Assembly (NCBI GenBank): GCA_021299075.1 | Contig: JAJTFU010000019.1 | Span: forward strand, 1 to 16,469 | DNA: 16,469 bases | Reading direction: 5' to 3' | Source of the DNA: Novosphingobium sp. | GTDB taxonomy: Bacteria; Pseudomonadota; Alphaproteobacteria; Sphingomonadales; Sphingomonadaceae | The notes under the pieces: generated by a model | What the model saw: only the letters and a program-made list of their open reading frames with translations | Databases searched by the model: none | What the model was told of the DNA's origin: nothing | Position numbers and translations under genes: made by a program | In this document: positions 1 through 5,820 of the stretch, in pieces | How positions within the stretch are numbered: position 1 is the stretch's first letter | Layout: each line of letters opens with the position of its first letter

Positions 1-648
1 CTTGCTGCGCTCAACGCAGCAGCAGGGCAGGAATTGGCGAGCGGCAAGTTCAAAAGTCCCGTTAGCAGCTCAGCGCTGGCGGTGAATTGCTTTGGCTGGT
101 TTATCGAACGAGCCGAATTGCTTCCCCCATTGCCAGGCATCTCCGCTGAATGCTGGCCAGCAAGGTCCGTCGGGGTCGAGCGAGAAATGCGGCTTCCCTG
201 GAGGGGTGGCATGCATCCTTGGCTCGATGCAGTAATTGAAACTGAGACTCACCTCATCGGCATTGAAGCAAAGCGCTTCGAACCGTTCCGGGATCACAAG
301 GAAGCAAAGTTCCGCGACACATACGACCGCGATGTGTGGGGCGACGGATTGCAACCATTTGCGACTATGCGCGACCGCCTCAAGGCCTCACCGCGGATGT
401 TTGTACATCTCGATGCAGCTCAGCTCGTCAAGCACGCGCTTGGCCTAGCCACTCAGGCCCGTAAAGCCGGCAAGTCGGCAGTGCTCCAATATCTCTTTGC
501 AGAGCCCGCCTCACTCGATGGCAAGATCATATCTCAGACGTCTCACCGGCTTCACCGAGAAGAGATCGGAGCCTGCATGCAGAGGCTGTGCTCGCCCGAT
601 TTGGACCATAGTGATGAGAACGCAGCGTCTCCAAATGCGGAGATTTAG
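1..648 (+). CDS. Putative PD-(D/E)XK nuclease, 5' end outside window, C-terminus probably frameshifted
   Basis: The reading frame is open to the left edge, so the true start lies upstream; the TTG at 34 is not a convincing start. The visible product (about 215 residues) resembles hypothetical alphaproteobacterial proteins annotated as PGN_0703-like putative restriction endonucleases, recognised from memory and not searched. Numbering from the TTG at 34, a nuclease-like core is visible: D65 in PWLDAVIE, then E78 and K80 in IGIEAKRFEPFRD, fitting a D...ExK metal-binding site. A conserved-looking HLDAAQLVKHA block follows at 126-136. After HREEIG (residues 174-179) the sequence stops looking like the family. 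The other frame from base 570 reads SLHAEAVLARFGP and stops at 609-611, which looks like the native C-terminus. A small deletion with frameshift near 567-570 is inferred. The gene is convergent with the integrase and lies inside the element, so its role could be defence or plain cargo. Confidence 0.6.
   Translation, partial: LAALNAAAGQELASGKFKSPVSSSALAVNCFGWFIERAELLPPLPGISAECWPARSVGVEREMRLPWRGGMHPWLDAVIETETHLIGIEAKRFEPFRDHKEAKFRDTYDRDVWGDGLQPFATMRDRLKASPRMFVHLDAAQLVKHALGLATQARKAGKSAVLQYLFAEPASLDGKIISQTSHRLHREEIGACMQRLCSPDLDHSDENAASPNAEI
627..646 (+). terminator. Weak hairpin at the 3' end of the nuclease gene
   Basis: TCTCC (628-632) pairs with GGAGA (639-643) across a 6-base loop, with a further G-T wobble pair at 627/644 and a short T run (644-646). 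It sits inside the current reading frame but just beyond the alternative stop at 609-611, where a terminator would be expected if that stop were the original one. The stem is short and the T run is weak. Confidence 0.3.
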
Positions 649-695
649 TGCGACAATTTTCAGACTTTATGATGCAGGCAGGGATGTGCCCAGGA

Positions 696-1892
696 TCACT
701 CAAGCCAGCGACGCTTGAGCTCGTCGAGGTGATCCGACCACCACTGCGCCATTTTGACGCGCTCATCCCAGTGCCGCCCGCGGTGGTAGGTTCCCCGAAC
801 GGAATTGCTGGTGTCGTGCGATAAGGCCCGTTCAATCGCATCCTGGCTCCAAAGCAGAGACTCATTGAGCAGCGTGCTGGCCATGGCACGAAACCCGTGC
901 GCGGTCATTTCGCTTCCGGAATAGCCCAGTCGCCGCAGCGACGTGTTGATCGTGTTTTCCGACATCGGTCGCGCACCGGTATGCAGCGACGAGAACACGT
1001 ACTTCTGGCGGGGGCCTAGCACCAAGGCGCGTCGCAGGATCTCGATCGCCTGGCGCGAGAGGGGGACCAAGTGCGGATCGCGCATCTTCATTTTCTCTGC
1101 AGGGATGGTCCAAACCGCTGCGTTCAGGTCAAATTCGCTCCATTCGGCCTGGCGGAGTTCGCCGGGCCGCACAAAGACGTGCGGGGTAAGCTGAAGAGCA
1201 AGCTTGGTGAGCGGATAACCGTCGAACGTATCGATTGCGCGCAGCAGCTTTCCGACACCCACAGGATCGACAATAGCGGCGTGGTGCTTGACCTTGGGCG
1301 AGGCCAACGCTCCCCGCAGCAATGCCGTCGGATCCGCAGTCGCGCGCGAAGTGGCGACCGCATAACGAAAGATCCGGCTCGCCAGCGAGCGCATCCGCCG
1401 AGCGGTCTCGAGGTGGCCCTTGGTCTCAATCACCTGCAGGGATTTGAGCAGCTCGGCGGGCGTGATCTCGGCGATAGGTCTTGTTGCTACCGAAGGGCTG
1501 AACAGGCTCAAGAGCCAACGCGACTTGTTGATCGTGACCGCCTCCCGGCCGTCCCGCCCCATCTTGTCGAGATACTCGCCGCCGACCGCCTCGAACGAGT
1601 TAGCCGCGTTGAGCGCAGCGGTCAGCGCCTGCTGCTTCTTCTCTTCGCCTGGGTCTATGCCCATCGCCAAGGTCTGACGGGCCTCATCGCGCCGCCGGCG
1701 AGCTTCCTTCAGGGAAATCTCAGGGTAGCGACCGAAGCCGAGCTTCTTCTCCTTACCGCCAAACCGGTATTTGAACCGCCAGAGTTTGCCCCCTGATGGC
1801 TGCAGAAGAAGGAACAGGCCCTTGTCGTCGGTTTTCTTGATTGGCTTGTCGCCGGGAACCAGGGCACGAATCGCAATATCAGTGAGAGGCAT
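696..1892 (-). CDS. int: P4-type site-specific tyrosine integrase
   Basis: Full-length phage/island integrase of 398 residues that catalyses recombination between the element and its chromosomal site. The N-terminal arm-DNA-binding domain (DUF4102 type) spans about 1-90, with the typical GLFLLLQPSGGKLWRFKYRF block. A SAM-like core-binding domain covers about 100-195, and the catalytic domain about 210-385. The catalytic set is complete: R242 (VRPGELR), K269 (EKMKMRDPH), H332 and R335 (AHGFR), H359 (LSHD) and the nucleophile Y369 (RGTYHRG). The ATG at 1890-1892 is the best start, since an in-frame TAA lies seven codons upstream. There is no clear Shine-Dalgarno; the leader is C-rich and holds a TGGGGGCCA-type repeat that could allow autoregulation. 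The gene lies 167 bases from the 3' end of tRNA-Leu and reads away from it, the usual layout for an element integrated in a tRNA gene. Confidence 0.95.
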   Translation of the reverse strand: MPLTDIAIRALVPGDKPIKKTDDKGLFLLLQPSGGKLWRFKYRFGGKEKKLGFGRYPEISLKEARRRRDEARQTLAMGIDPGEEKKQQALTAALNAANSFEAVGGEYLDKMGRDGREAVTINKSRWLLSLFSPSVATRPIAEITPAELLKSLQVIETKGHLETARRMRSLASRIFRYAVATSRATADPTALLRGALASPKVKHHAAIVDPVGVGKLLRAIDTFDGYPLTKLALQLTPHVFVRPGELRQAEWSEFDLNAAVWTIPAEKMKMRDPHLVPLSRQAIEILRRALVLGPRQKYVFSSLHTGARPMSENTINTSLRRLGYSGSEMTAHGFRAMASTLLNESLLWSQDAIERALSHDTSNSVRGTYHRGRHWDERVKMAQWWSDHLDELKRRWLE

Positions 1893-1896
1893 GGTG

Positions 1897-1946
1897 TGGG
1901 GGCCACTTTTTTAGTCGGTTTCACCTGGCCCCCACCTTGGCCCCCA
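1897..1946. repeat. Three copies of TGGGGGCCA upstream of the integrase gene (candidate arm-type sites)
   Basis: The 9-mer TGGGGGCCA occurs on the plus strand at 1897-1905. Its reverse complement TGGCCCCCA occurs at 1926-1934 and 1938-1946, the last two as direct repeats with 12-base spacing. All copies are between the integrase start and the tRNA. Short repeated motifs in this position are commonly arm-type binding sites for the N-terminal domain of P4-like integrases. That function is inferred here. Confidence 0.5.
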
Positions 1947-1977
1947 ATGTGTCGCGAATAGAGGCGAACAAGGGCGA

Positions 1978-1997
1978 ACCTCGGCGGTGACCGAGGT
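1978..1997. repeat. Short inverted repeat between integrase and tRNA
   Basis: ACCTCGG (1978-1984) and CCGAGGT (1991-1997) form a perfect 7-base inverted repeat around a 6-base centre. It lies in the 167-base gap between the integrase start and the tRNA 3' end. It could be a protein-binding site (integration host factor, excisionase or repressor) or part of a weak hairpin. Nothing in the sequence decides between these. Confidence 0.35.
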
Positions 1998-2031
1998 CCA
2001 ATTTATGGCAGATTTCTGCGGGTTTGACAAC

Positions 2032-2053
2032 CTTCGGCGAACTATCGCCGAAG
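2032..2053 (-). terminator. Hairpin just downstream of tRNA-Leu
   Basis: CTTCGGCGA (2032-2040) and TCGCCGAAG (2045-2053) are perfect 9-base inverted repeats with a 4-base loop, starting only 6 bases past the CCA end of tRNA-Leu on the minus strand. The stem is strong, but the following bases (GTTGTC) give no real U run, so termination or 3'-end processing is plausible but not certain. It lies on the element side of the presumed junction and so may have arrived with the element. Confidence 0.5.
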
Positions 2054-2059
2054 AGGTGA

Positions 2060-2095
2060 TGGTGCCCAGAAGAGGACTCGAACCTCCACGCCCTT
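2060..2095. other. Presumed attachment-site half (tRNA-Leu 3' end)
   Basis: P4-type integrases usually recombine within the 3' part of a tRNA gene and rebuild it, leaving a direct repeat of that 3' end at the far side of the element. The integrase lies on the 3' side of this tRNA, so the crossover is expected within the T-arm/acceptor segment marked here. The second copy is not in the window and should lie beyond the left edge. The boundaries are inferred. Confidence 0.45.
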
Positions 2096-2146
2096 GCGAG
2101 CGCCAGCACCTGAAGCTGGTGCGTCTACCAATTCCGCCATCTGGGC
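2060..2146 (-). tRNA. tRNA-Leu (anticodon CAG)
   Basis: The minus strand folds as a class II tRNA of 87 bases including an encoded CCA. The acceptor arms GCCCAGA and TCTGGGC pair perfectly, with discriminator A and CCA at 2060-2062. The D-arm contains AATTGGTAGAC. The anticodon stem CCAGC/GCTGG encloses the loop TTCAGGT, giving anticodon CAG. A variable arm with a CTCGCAAG region follows, and the T-arm carries GGTTCGAGTCC. The long variable arm and anticodon both fit leucine. The tRNA 3' end faces the integrase, so the gene is the likely insertion target and remains intact. Confidence 0.97.
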
Positions 2147-2150
2147 ACGG

Positions 2151-2175
2151 GGCAACAGGCCGAAGCGCTGTTGCC
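2151..2175 (-). other. Leader hairpin directly 5' of tRNA-Leu
   Basis: GGCAACAG (2151-2158) and CTGTTGCC (2168-2175) form a perfect 8-base inverted repeat with a 9-base loop. It ends four bases before the mature tRNA 5' end on the minus strand, so it would fold in the precursor leader. It could help RNase P recognition or prevent misfolding with the tRNA; the function is not shown by the sequence. Confidence 0.45.
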
Positions 2176-2188
2176 GGGTAGGAGGGCG

Positions 2189-2217
2189 CCACTAGCCGGG
2201 GGCTTGGCGGGTGTCAA
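2189..2217 (-). promoter_or_regulatory. Probable tRNA-Leu promoter
   Basis: On the minus strand a perfect -35 hexamer TTGACA (2212-2217) is followed after exactly 17 bases by TAGTGG (2189-2194) as a weak -10. Transcription would begin about 35-40 bases before the mature tRNA, leaving a leader that holds the hairpin at 2151-2175. The consensus -35 with correct spacing makes this credible despite the poor -10. Confidence 0.5.
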
Positions 2218-2354
2218 CGGCGCAGTGGGGCTTTTCTTGGGCGCGTCGCAAAAAGGTCTGCCCGGCCCTTCCCCGTAGTTGCGAAAGCCGGGGGCTTTGT
2301 GCCAAGGGCAGCGCGTGAATTCCGGCAAGAGGCCGGCGCAAGGGACTGGCAATC

Positions 2355-3317
2355 ATGGCAAGCAACAGCACCGCGCTCGAAGGCAAACTGGTCGTTCTGG
2401 TCGGCGGCAGCGGCTTCTTCGGCACGCATCTGGCGCAGGAGCTGCTACGCAGCGGCGCGCGGCTGCGGATCGCCAGCCGCAATCCGGAGCGCGCCTTCAA
2501 GCTGAAGCCGCTGGCCAACCTGGGCCAGGTCCAGTTCGCCCGCTGCGATATGACCAAGCCGGAATCGCTGGCCAAGGTGGTCAGCGGGGCCGATACAGTA
2601 GTCAACCTGGTCGGCGCTTTCGATGGTAACCTTGATGCAGTGCAAGGCCGCGGTGTCGGCAACCTTGCCCGGCTCGCCAAGGAAGCCGGAGCCACAGCCT
2701 TCGTCCACGTCTCGGCGATCGGCGCCGATGCGGAAGGGACGACCGCCTATGCCCAGAGCAAGGCGGCGGGTGAAGCGGCGGTCCTGGCAGCCTTCCCCAA
2801 GGCGACGATCCTGCGCCCCTCGGTCCTGTTCGGGCCGGACGACAAGTTCATCAACATGTTCGCCGGGCTGATCGGTGCCTTCCCGGTGATGCCGGTGTTC
2901 GGGCCCGAAGCACAGCTCCAGCCGCTGTTCGTTGACGATGCGGCGCTGGCCGTGACCGCGGCGCTGGCCGATCCGGCAGCGCATGGCGGCAAGACCTATG
3001 AGCTGGGCGGACCGGAAGTGCTGACCATGCTGGAGATCAACCAGCGGATCGCCGCAGCCCAGGGGCGCAATCCGCTGTTCCTGCCGCTGCCCGATGCCGT
3101 TTCGGGCGGCTTTGCAACGCTGACCGGCTGGCTGCCGCTGGCGCCGTTGACGCGCCAGCAGTGGGCCCTGCTCAAGGCCGGGAACGTGGTCGCGCCCAAG
3201 GCCAAGGGCTGCATGGCGCTGGGCATCGCGCCGCGCCCGCTCAGCCTGTTCCTGGATCGCTGGATGGTCCGCTACCGCAAGCATGGGCGGTTCGGCACTA
3301 AGACCAGCGCTGCTTAA
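2355..3317 (+). CDS. NDUFA9-like atypical SDR, NAD(P)-binding protein (complex I-associated family)
   Basis: This 320-residue protein is an atypical/extended short-chain dehydrogenase of the kind annotated as complex I NDUFA9 subunit family. In mitochondria NDUFA9 stabilises NADH:ubiquinone oxidoreductase; the bacterial role is not settled. An N-terminal Rossmann fold carries G17-x-x-G20-x-x-G23 (GGSGFFG), followed by SRNPER near 41-46, an acidic CDMT at 64-67 and NLVGAFDG at 84-91. The HVSAIGAD segment (118-125) and Y132-xxx-K136 match the extended-SDR active-site region. ILRPSVLFGPDD (152-163) is typical of the family. The ATG at 2355 is preceded by an AAGGGA Shine-Dalgarno-like sequence. 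It is monocistronic in this window and overlaps the GST gene by 4 bases tail-to-tail. Confidence 0.88.
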   Translation: MASNSTALEGKLVVLVGGSGFFGTHLAQELLRSGARLRIASRNPERAFKLKPLANLGQVQFARCDMTKPESLAKVVSGADTVVNLVGAFDGNLDAVQGRGVGNLARLAKEAGATAFVHVSAIGADAEGTTAYAQSKAAGEAAVLAAFPKATILRPSVLFGPDDKFINMFAGLIGAFPVMPVFGPEAQLQPLFVDDAALAVTAALADPAAHGGKTYELGGPEVLTMLEINQRIAAAQGRNPLFLPLPDAVSGGFATLTGWLPLAPLTRQQWALLKAGNVVAPKAKGCMALGIAPRPLSLFLDRWMVRYRKHGRFGTKTSAA

Positions 3318-3985
3318 GCGTTTACATCGGCATAATGGCTCGGCGGCTGGATCACTTCCATCCGTTCCGACAGCAGCGGGCGGAAGCTGGGCCGGCTCTT
3401 GAACACGGCATACCAGGCGGCGGCCTGTTCGTGGCCCGACCAGTCGAGCCCGCCAAGATAATCGGCGACCGAGATCTGCGCCGCGGCGGCAAGGTCGGCC
3501 AGGCTCATCGTCGCGCCGGCCAGCCAGGGGCGGTGATCGATCAGGTGATCGATGTAATAGAGATGCTCGTGCGCCAGCTTCATCGCCTCGCGCAGCACGC
3601 GGCTGTCGGGTGACTGGCGATAGACCAGCCGCTTCTTCATCCGCTCATGCAGCAGCGGCGCAGTGACATCGCCGAAGAAGTTTTCGTCAAACAGGGCGAC
3701 CAGGCGGCGGATCTCGGCGCGGCCGGTTGCCGTGCCGTTGATCAGCGGCAGCTTGTCGACCGTTTCCTCGAAATATTCGCAGATCGCGCGGCTGTCGCAC
3801 AGGGTGATCCCCTTGGCCGGATCGTGCAGCACCGGGGTGCGGCCGGCCGGGTTCAGCGCGAAGAAATCATCACGCCCTTCCCACGGGTTTTCGCGCCACA
3901 ATTCGTAGGCGATGCCCTTCTCGCTCATCAGCAGACGGACCTTGCGGCTGAACGGACAGAGGGGGAATTGGTAAAGCTGCCACAT
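3314..3985 (-). CDS. Glutathione S-transferase family protein
   Basis: A 223-residue cytosolic GST-fold protein. The thioredoxin-like N-terminal domain has a CPFS motif (C10-S13) in place of the catalytic Tyr/Ser of classical GSTs. RTPVL with the cis-proline at P51 and CDSRAICEYFEE (63-74) would form the glutathione gamma-glutamyl site. The helical C-terminal domain spans about 85-215 and includes PWLAGATMSLADLAAAA, with the Ser/Thr-xx-Asp N-capping box typical of GSTs. The length is normal. Cys at the N-terminal site suggests thiol-transferase or glutathione-conjugate reductase (omega/beta-like) activity rather than classical conjugation, but the substrate cannot be told. The stop codon overlaps that of the NDUFA9-like gene within TTAA at 3314-3317. 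Confidence 0.9.
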   Translation of the reverse strand: MWQLYQFPLCPFSRKVRLLMSEKGIAYELWRENPWEGRDDFFALNPAGRTPVLHDPAKGITLCDSRAICEYFEETVDKLPLINGTATGRAEIRRLVALFDENFFGDVTAPLLHERMKKRLVYRQSPDSRVLREAMKLAHEHLYYIDHLIDHRPWLAGATMSLADLAAAAQISVADYLGGLDWSGHEQAAAWYAVFKSRPSFRPLLSERMEVIQPPSHYADVNA

Positions 3986-4044
3986 GGCCCACCGCCATGC
4001 CCAAGGACAAGCGCCCCGTCCACCGGGCGGCGGGGGACAGGGCG

Positions 4045-4066
4045 CAAAAAGCGGGGGAAAGCCGCT
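4045..4066 (-). terminator. Possible rho-independent terminator for the secreted protein at 4075-4566
   Basis: On the minus strand AGCGG (4062-4066) pairs with CCGCT (4050-4054) across a 7-base loop and runs straight into TTTT (4046-4049). It starts 9 bases past the stop codon of the secreted-protein gene and before the GST gene. The stem is only 5 pairs, so strength is uncertain. Confidence 0.4.
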
Positions 4067-4074
4067 GTGGCAGG

Positions 4075-4566
4075 TTAGTCGGCGGTGGCTTCGCCGGCGG
4101 GCGGTTCGTCGGGATCGAAGGGGGCATCGCCGGGCAGACCAGCAGGCAGCGCGCCCTTCATCTGCTCGGCCACCTTGGCCAGCTCGGGCAGCATGGCTTC
4201 CATCGCTCCGGCCATGGCACCCATGGCGCCGATCATCGCCGGAGCCTTGCGGCGGATCTCGCCAGGCACGGCGCGGGCATCGCGGCCGGCGACATCGGCA
4301 AGCGTGGTCCCCTTGCGCAAGCGGCGCGCAGTGCGCTTGTCACCCACGGCCTCGGCCGCCTGGCCAAAGGCCGAAACGTCCATCTGCAGCATGGCATTGG
4401 CCAGGCTGGCCAGCACCCCGGCCATGGCGTGCTGGGTGTCGCGGCTGCCAAGCATGCGCGAGACCTCGCCCAGGCCGGTTTCGGTCGGCTTGGCCGCAGC
4501 CGGCTGCGACAGGACCAGCGCGGCCAGGGGCAGTGCGGCGGCGAGAGCGAGACGAGAATTAAACAT
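4075..4566 (-). CDS. Secreted Met/Ala-rich protein of unknown function
   Basis: A 163-residue protein with a clear Sec-type signal peptide: a short basic start (MFNSR), a hydrophobic core to about residue 20, and probable cleavage after A25 (PAAA/KPT). The mature part has two predicted amphipathic helical regions. One is at about 45-75 (HAMAGVLASLANAMLQM). The other is at about 105-138, where Met recurs at 111, 115, 118, 122, 125 and 136. A basic linker (KRTARRLRK) lies between them, and the C-terminal tail is acidic and Pro-rich. I recall similar unnamed proteins from sphingomonads but cannot assign a function. Periplasmic location is likely; helix packing or membrane contact is possible. 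AGGAG upstream of the ATG supports the start. It has its own 5' region, separated from the Mla-linked genes by about 113 bases. Confidence 0.7.
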   Translation of the reverse strand: MFNSRLALAAALPLAALVLSQPAAAKPTETGLGEVSRMLGSRDTQHAMAGVLASLANAMLQMDVSAFGQAAEAVGDKRTARRLRKGTTLADVAGRDARAVPGEIRRKAPAMIGAMGAMAGAMEAMLPELAKVAEQMKGALPAGLPGDAPFDPDEPPAGEATAD

Positions 4567-4679
4567 CGACGTTCAAGCTCCTGCACCCGGACACCCGGGC
4601 CGGGCGCGACTAGGGCGCAGGCGCTTTCACCAGGCTGAACGCACCGTGCAACATTCCGCAAGCTGCCCCGTTTGCGCGG

Positions 4680-4814
4680 TCAGATGTTGCCGCGCAGCAG
4701 CAGGCTGAAGATCTGGCCGAGCTCACCGAGCGGCTTTCGGTGAAGGCCGCGGGCGAATTGTTGCAGTGGCGGCGCCATCAAACCGGCGATGAACAACAGC
4801 GCCTTACTGATCAA
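4680..4814 (-). CDS. Possible small protein (44 residues, TTG start) after the secreted two-Cys protein
   Basis: Downstream of the secreted protein at 4819-5199 a different frame reads from a TTG at 4812-4814 to a TGA at 4680-4682. The product starts with a hydrophobic stretch (ISKALLFIAGLMAPP) and continues as a basic, then hydrophobic helix (GLHRKPLGELGQIFSLLLRG), which looks more protein-like than a random shadow. The start is 4 bases past the upstream stop, so translational coupling is possible, but there is no good Shine-Dalgarno. An ATG within the frame would give 32 residues. It could equally be a non-coding tail. Confidence 0.25.
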   Translation of the reverse strand: MISKALLFIAGLMAPPLQQFARGLHRKPLGELGQIFSLLLRGNI

Positions 4815-4818
4815 CCGC

Positions 4819-5199
4819 TTACGGCTGGCGACGGGCGCCTTGGGGCAGGTTCGCATCCAGCATGGCAAGGCACGGCGCCTTGAGCGCGGCGCGGTTGGGG
4901 TTGGCCCGCAGCGCGCTGAACTCACCCTGCATCACCGCCTGCAGCGCCGGTCGATCGAGCTTGCCGGCGTCCATCGCCCGGGCGCTGATCCGGACGAAGA
5001 ATTCGCGCCCGCGCTGCGTCAATGGCGGCCAGTCGGTCGCACCCTGGCGGGCCTGTTCGCCAGCGACGATCGAGAACAGCGCGGCGCAACGCAGGCCGGT
5101 CTGCAGTTCAGGCGGCAGGGTTGGCGCGGCGGCCTGGGCCGAAAACGGCAGGGCGAGCAGTGCGAGCGGGAGAAGGTGCAGTTTCATCCGAAGCGCCAT
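4819..5199 (-). CDS. Small secreted two-cysteine protein of unknown function, tail of the Mla-type operon
   Basis: A 126-residue protein with a signal peptide. The ATG at 5199 is taken, but the internal ATG at 5187 gives the neater signal sequence (MKLHLLPLALLALPFSAQAA), and neither has a strong Shine-Dalgarno. The mature protein is short and helical. It has one Cys in RCAALFSIVAGEQAR and one in APCLAMLD near the C-terminus, suggesting a disulfide in the periplasm, with TQRGREFFVRISARAMD between them. I recall this pattern from unnamed sphingomonad proteins and know no function. It starts 27 bases after the ABC-associated lipoprotein gene on the same strand, so it is probably co-transcribed with the lipid-transport genes. 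Confidence 0.7.
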   Translation of the reverse strand: MALRMKLHLLPLALLALPFSAQAAAPTLPPELQTGLRCAALFSIVAGEQARQGATDWPPLTQRGREFFVRISARAMDAGKLDRPALQAVMQGEFSALRANPNRAALKAPCLAMLDANLPQGARRQP

Positions 5200-5226
5200 A
5201 GCGCGGCCAAGCTGAACGCCAGCCGA

Positions 5227-5820
5227 TCAACCGATCCAGGCGGCAATGTCGGCCGCAACCGCATTGGCCGCGCGGTTGAGCGCCGGGGCGATCACCTCGG
5301 GCTTGGCCGAGATGCCCGGAATCACACTTTCGAACCGGCGCGTTTCGACCATGCCGCCGGGGCCGCTGCGCACGGCTTCGAACCGGACCACCACGGCCTG
5401 GTCGGCTGCGTCATAGCCCATGTCGATCAAGCGGCCGCCAATCCGCTGCGCGGTCTGGTTGGCCGTGCCATCGTCTTCCAGCACCAGCCGCTTGCCCGAG
5501 GCGCGGAGCGTTTCAGCCAGCAGGCTGCGAAACTGGCGGGCCGGCCGCTCAACCCAGGCCGCATCGGCAAGGTAGGCAATGCTCGAGCCGTTGACCCGGA
5601 CCGGCACGCGCAGCACCGCCAGCTTGCGGTCAACATCGGGTTCAAGCACCAGCAGCGCATCGCCTTGCTTGCCGCTTACCCCGGTCCCGACGGCGGGGGT
5701 CTGGGTCGGGGTGAGCGCGATCAGCGTGGCGGGCTGCTTGCCGCCGCCCAGCCCCAGGCAGCCGCCCAGCAGCAGTGCCAGCGATGCAGCGGCAATCGCG
5801 CCGGGCAGACGAATGGTCAT
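5227..5820 (-). CDS. ABC-type transport auxiliary lipoprotein (PqiC/YmbA-like)
   Basis: A 197-residue lipoprotein of the ABC_trans_aux type (PqiC/YmbA relatives), expected at the outer membrane or periplasm as partner of an MCE transporter. A lipobox (LLGGC) places the lipidated Cys at residue 21. The mature part has the family's beta/alpha pattern with LIALTPTQTP near the start, VLEPDVDRKLAVLRVPVRV, a WVERPARQFRSLLAETL helix and the closing AANAVAADIAAWIG helix. Its ATG overlaps the stop codon of the MCE gene by 4 bases (ATGA, 5817-5820), so the two are translationally coupled. In many alphaproteobacteria this protein accompanies MlaE/F/D-type genes, and it may dock the MCE protein at the outer membrane. 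Confidence 0.85.
   Translation of the reverse strand: MTIRLPGAIAAASLALLLGGCLGLGGGKQPATLIALTPTQTPAVGTGVSGKQGDALLVLEPDVDRKLAVLRVPVRVNGSSIAYLADAAWVERPARQFRSLLAETLRASGKRLVLEDDGTANQTAQRIGGRLIDMGYDAADQAVVVRFEAVRSGPGGMVETRRFESVIPGISAKPEVIAPALNRAANAVAADIAAWIG

Noticed and set aside
699..719. Inverted repeat CTCAAGC/GCTTGAG at the 3' end of the integrase gene
   Set aside because: It lies within coding sequence, has no T run and can occur by chance; not strong enough for a terminator or recombination site.
2284..2298. AAAGCC/GGCTTT hairpin upstream of the NDUFA9-like gene
   Set aside because: Three-base loop, no U run, no known regulatory pattern.
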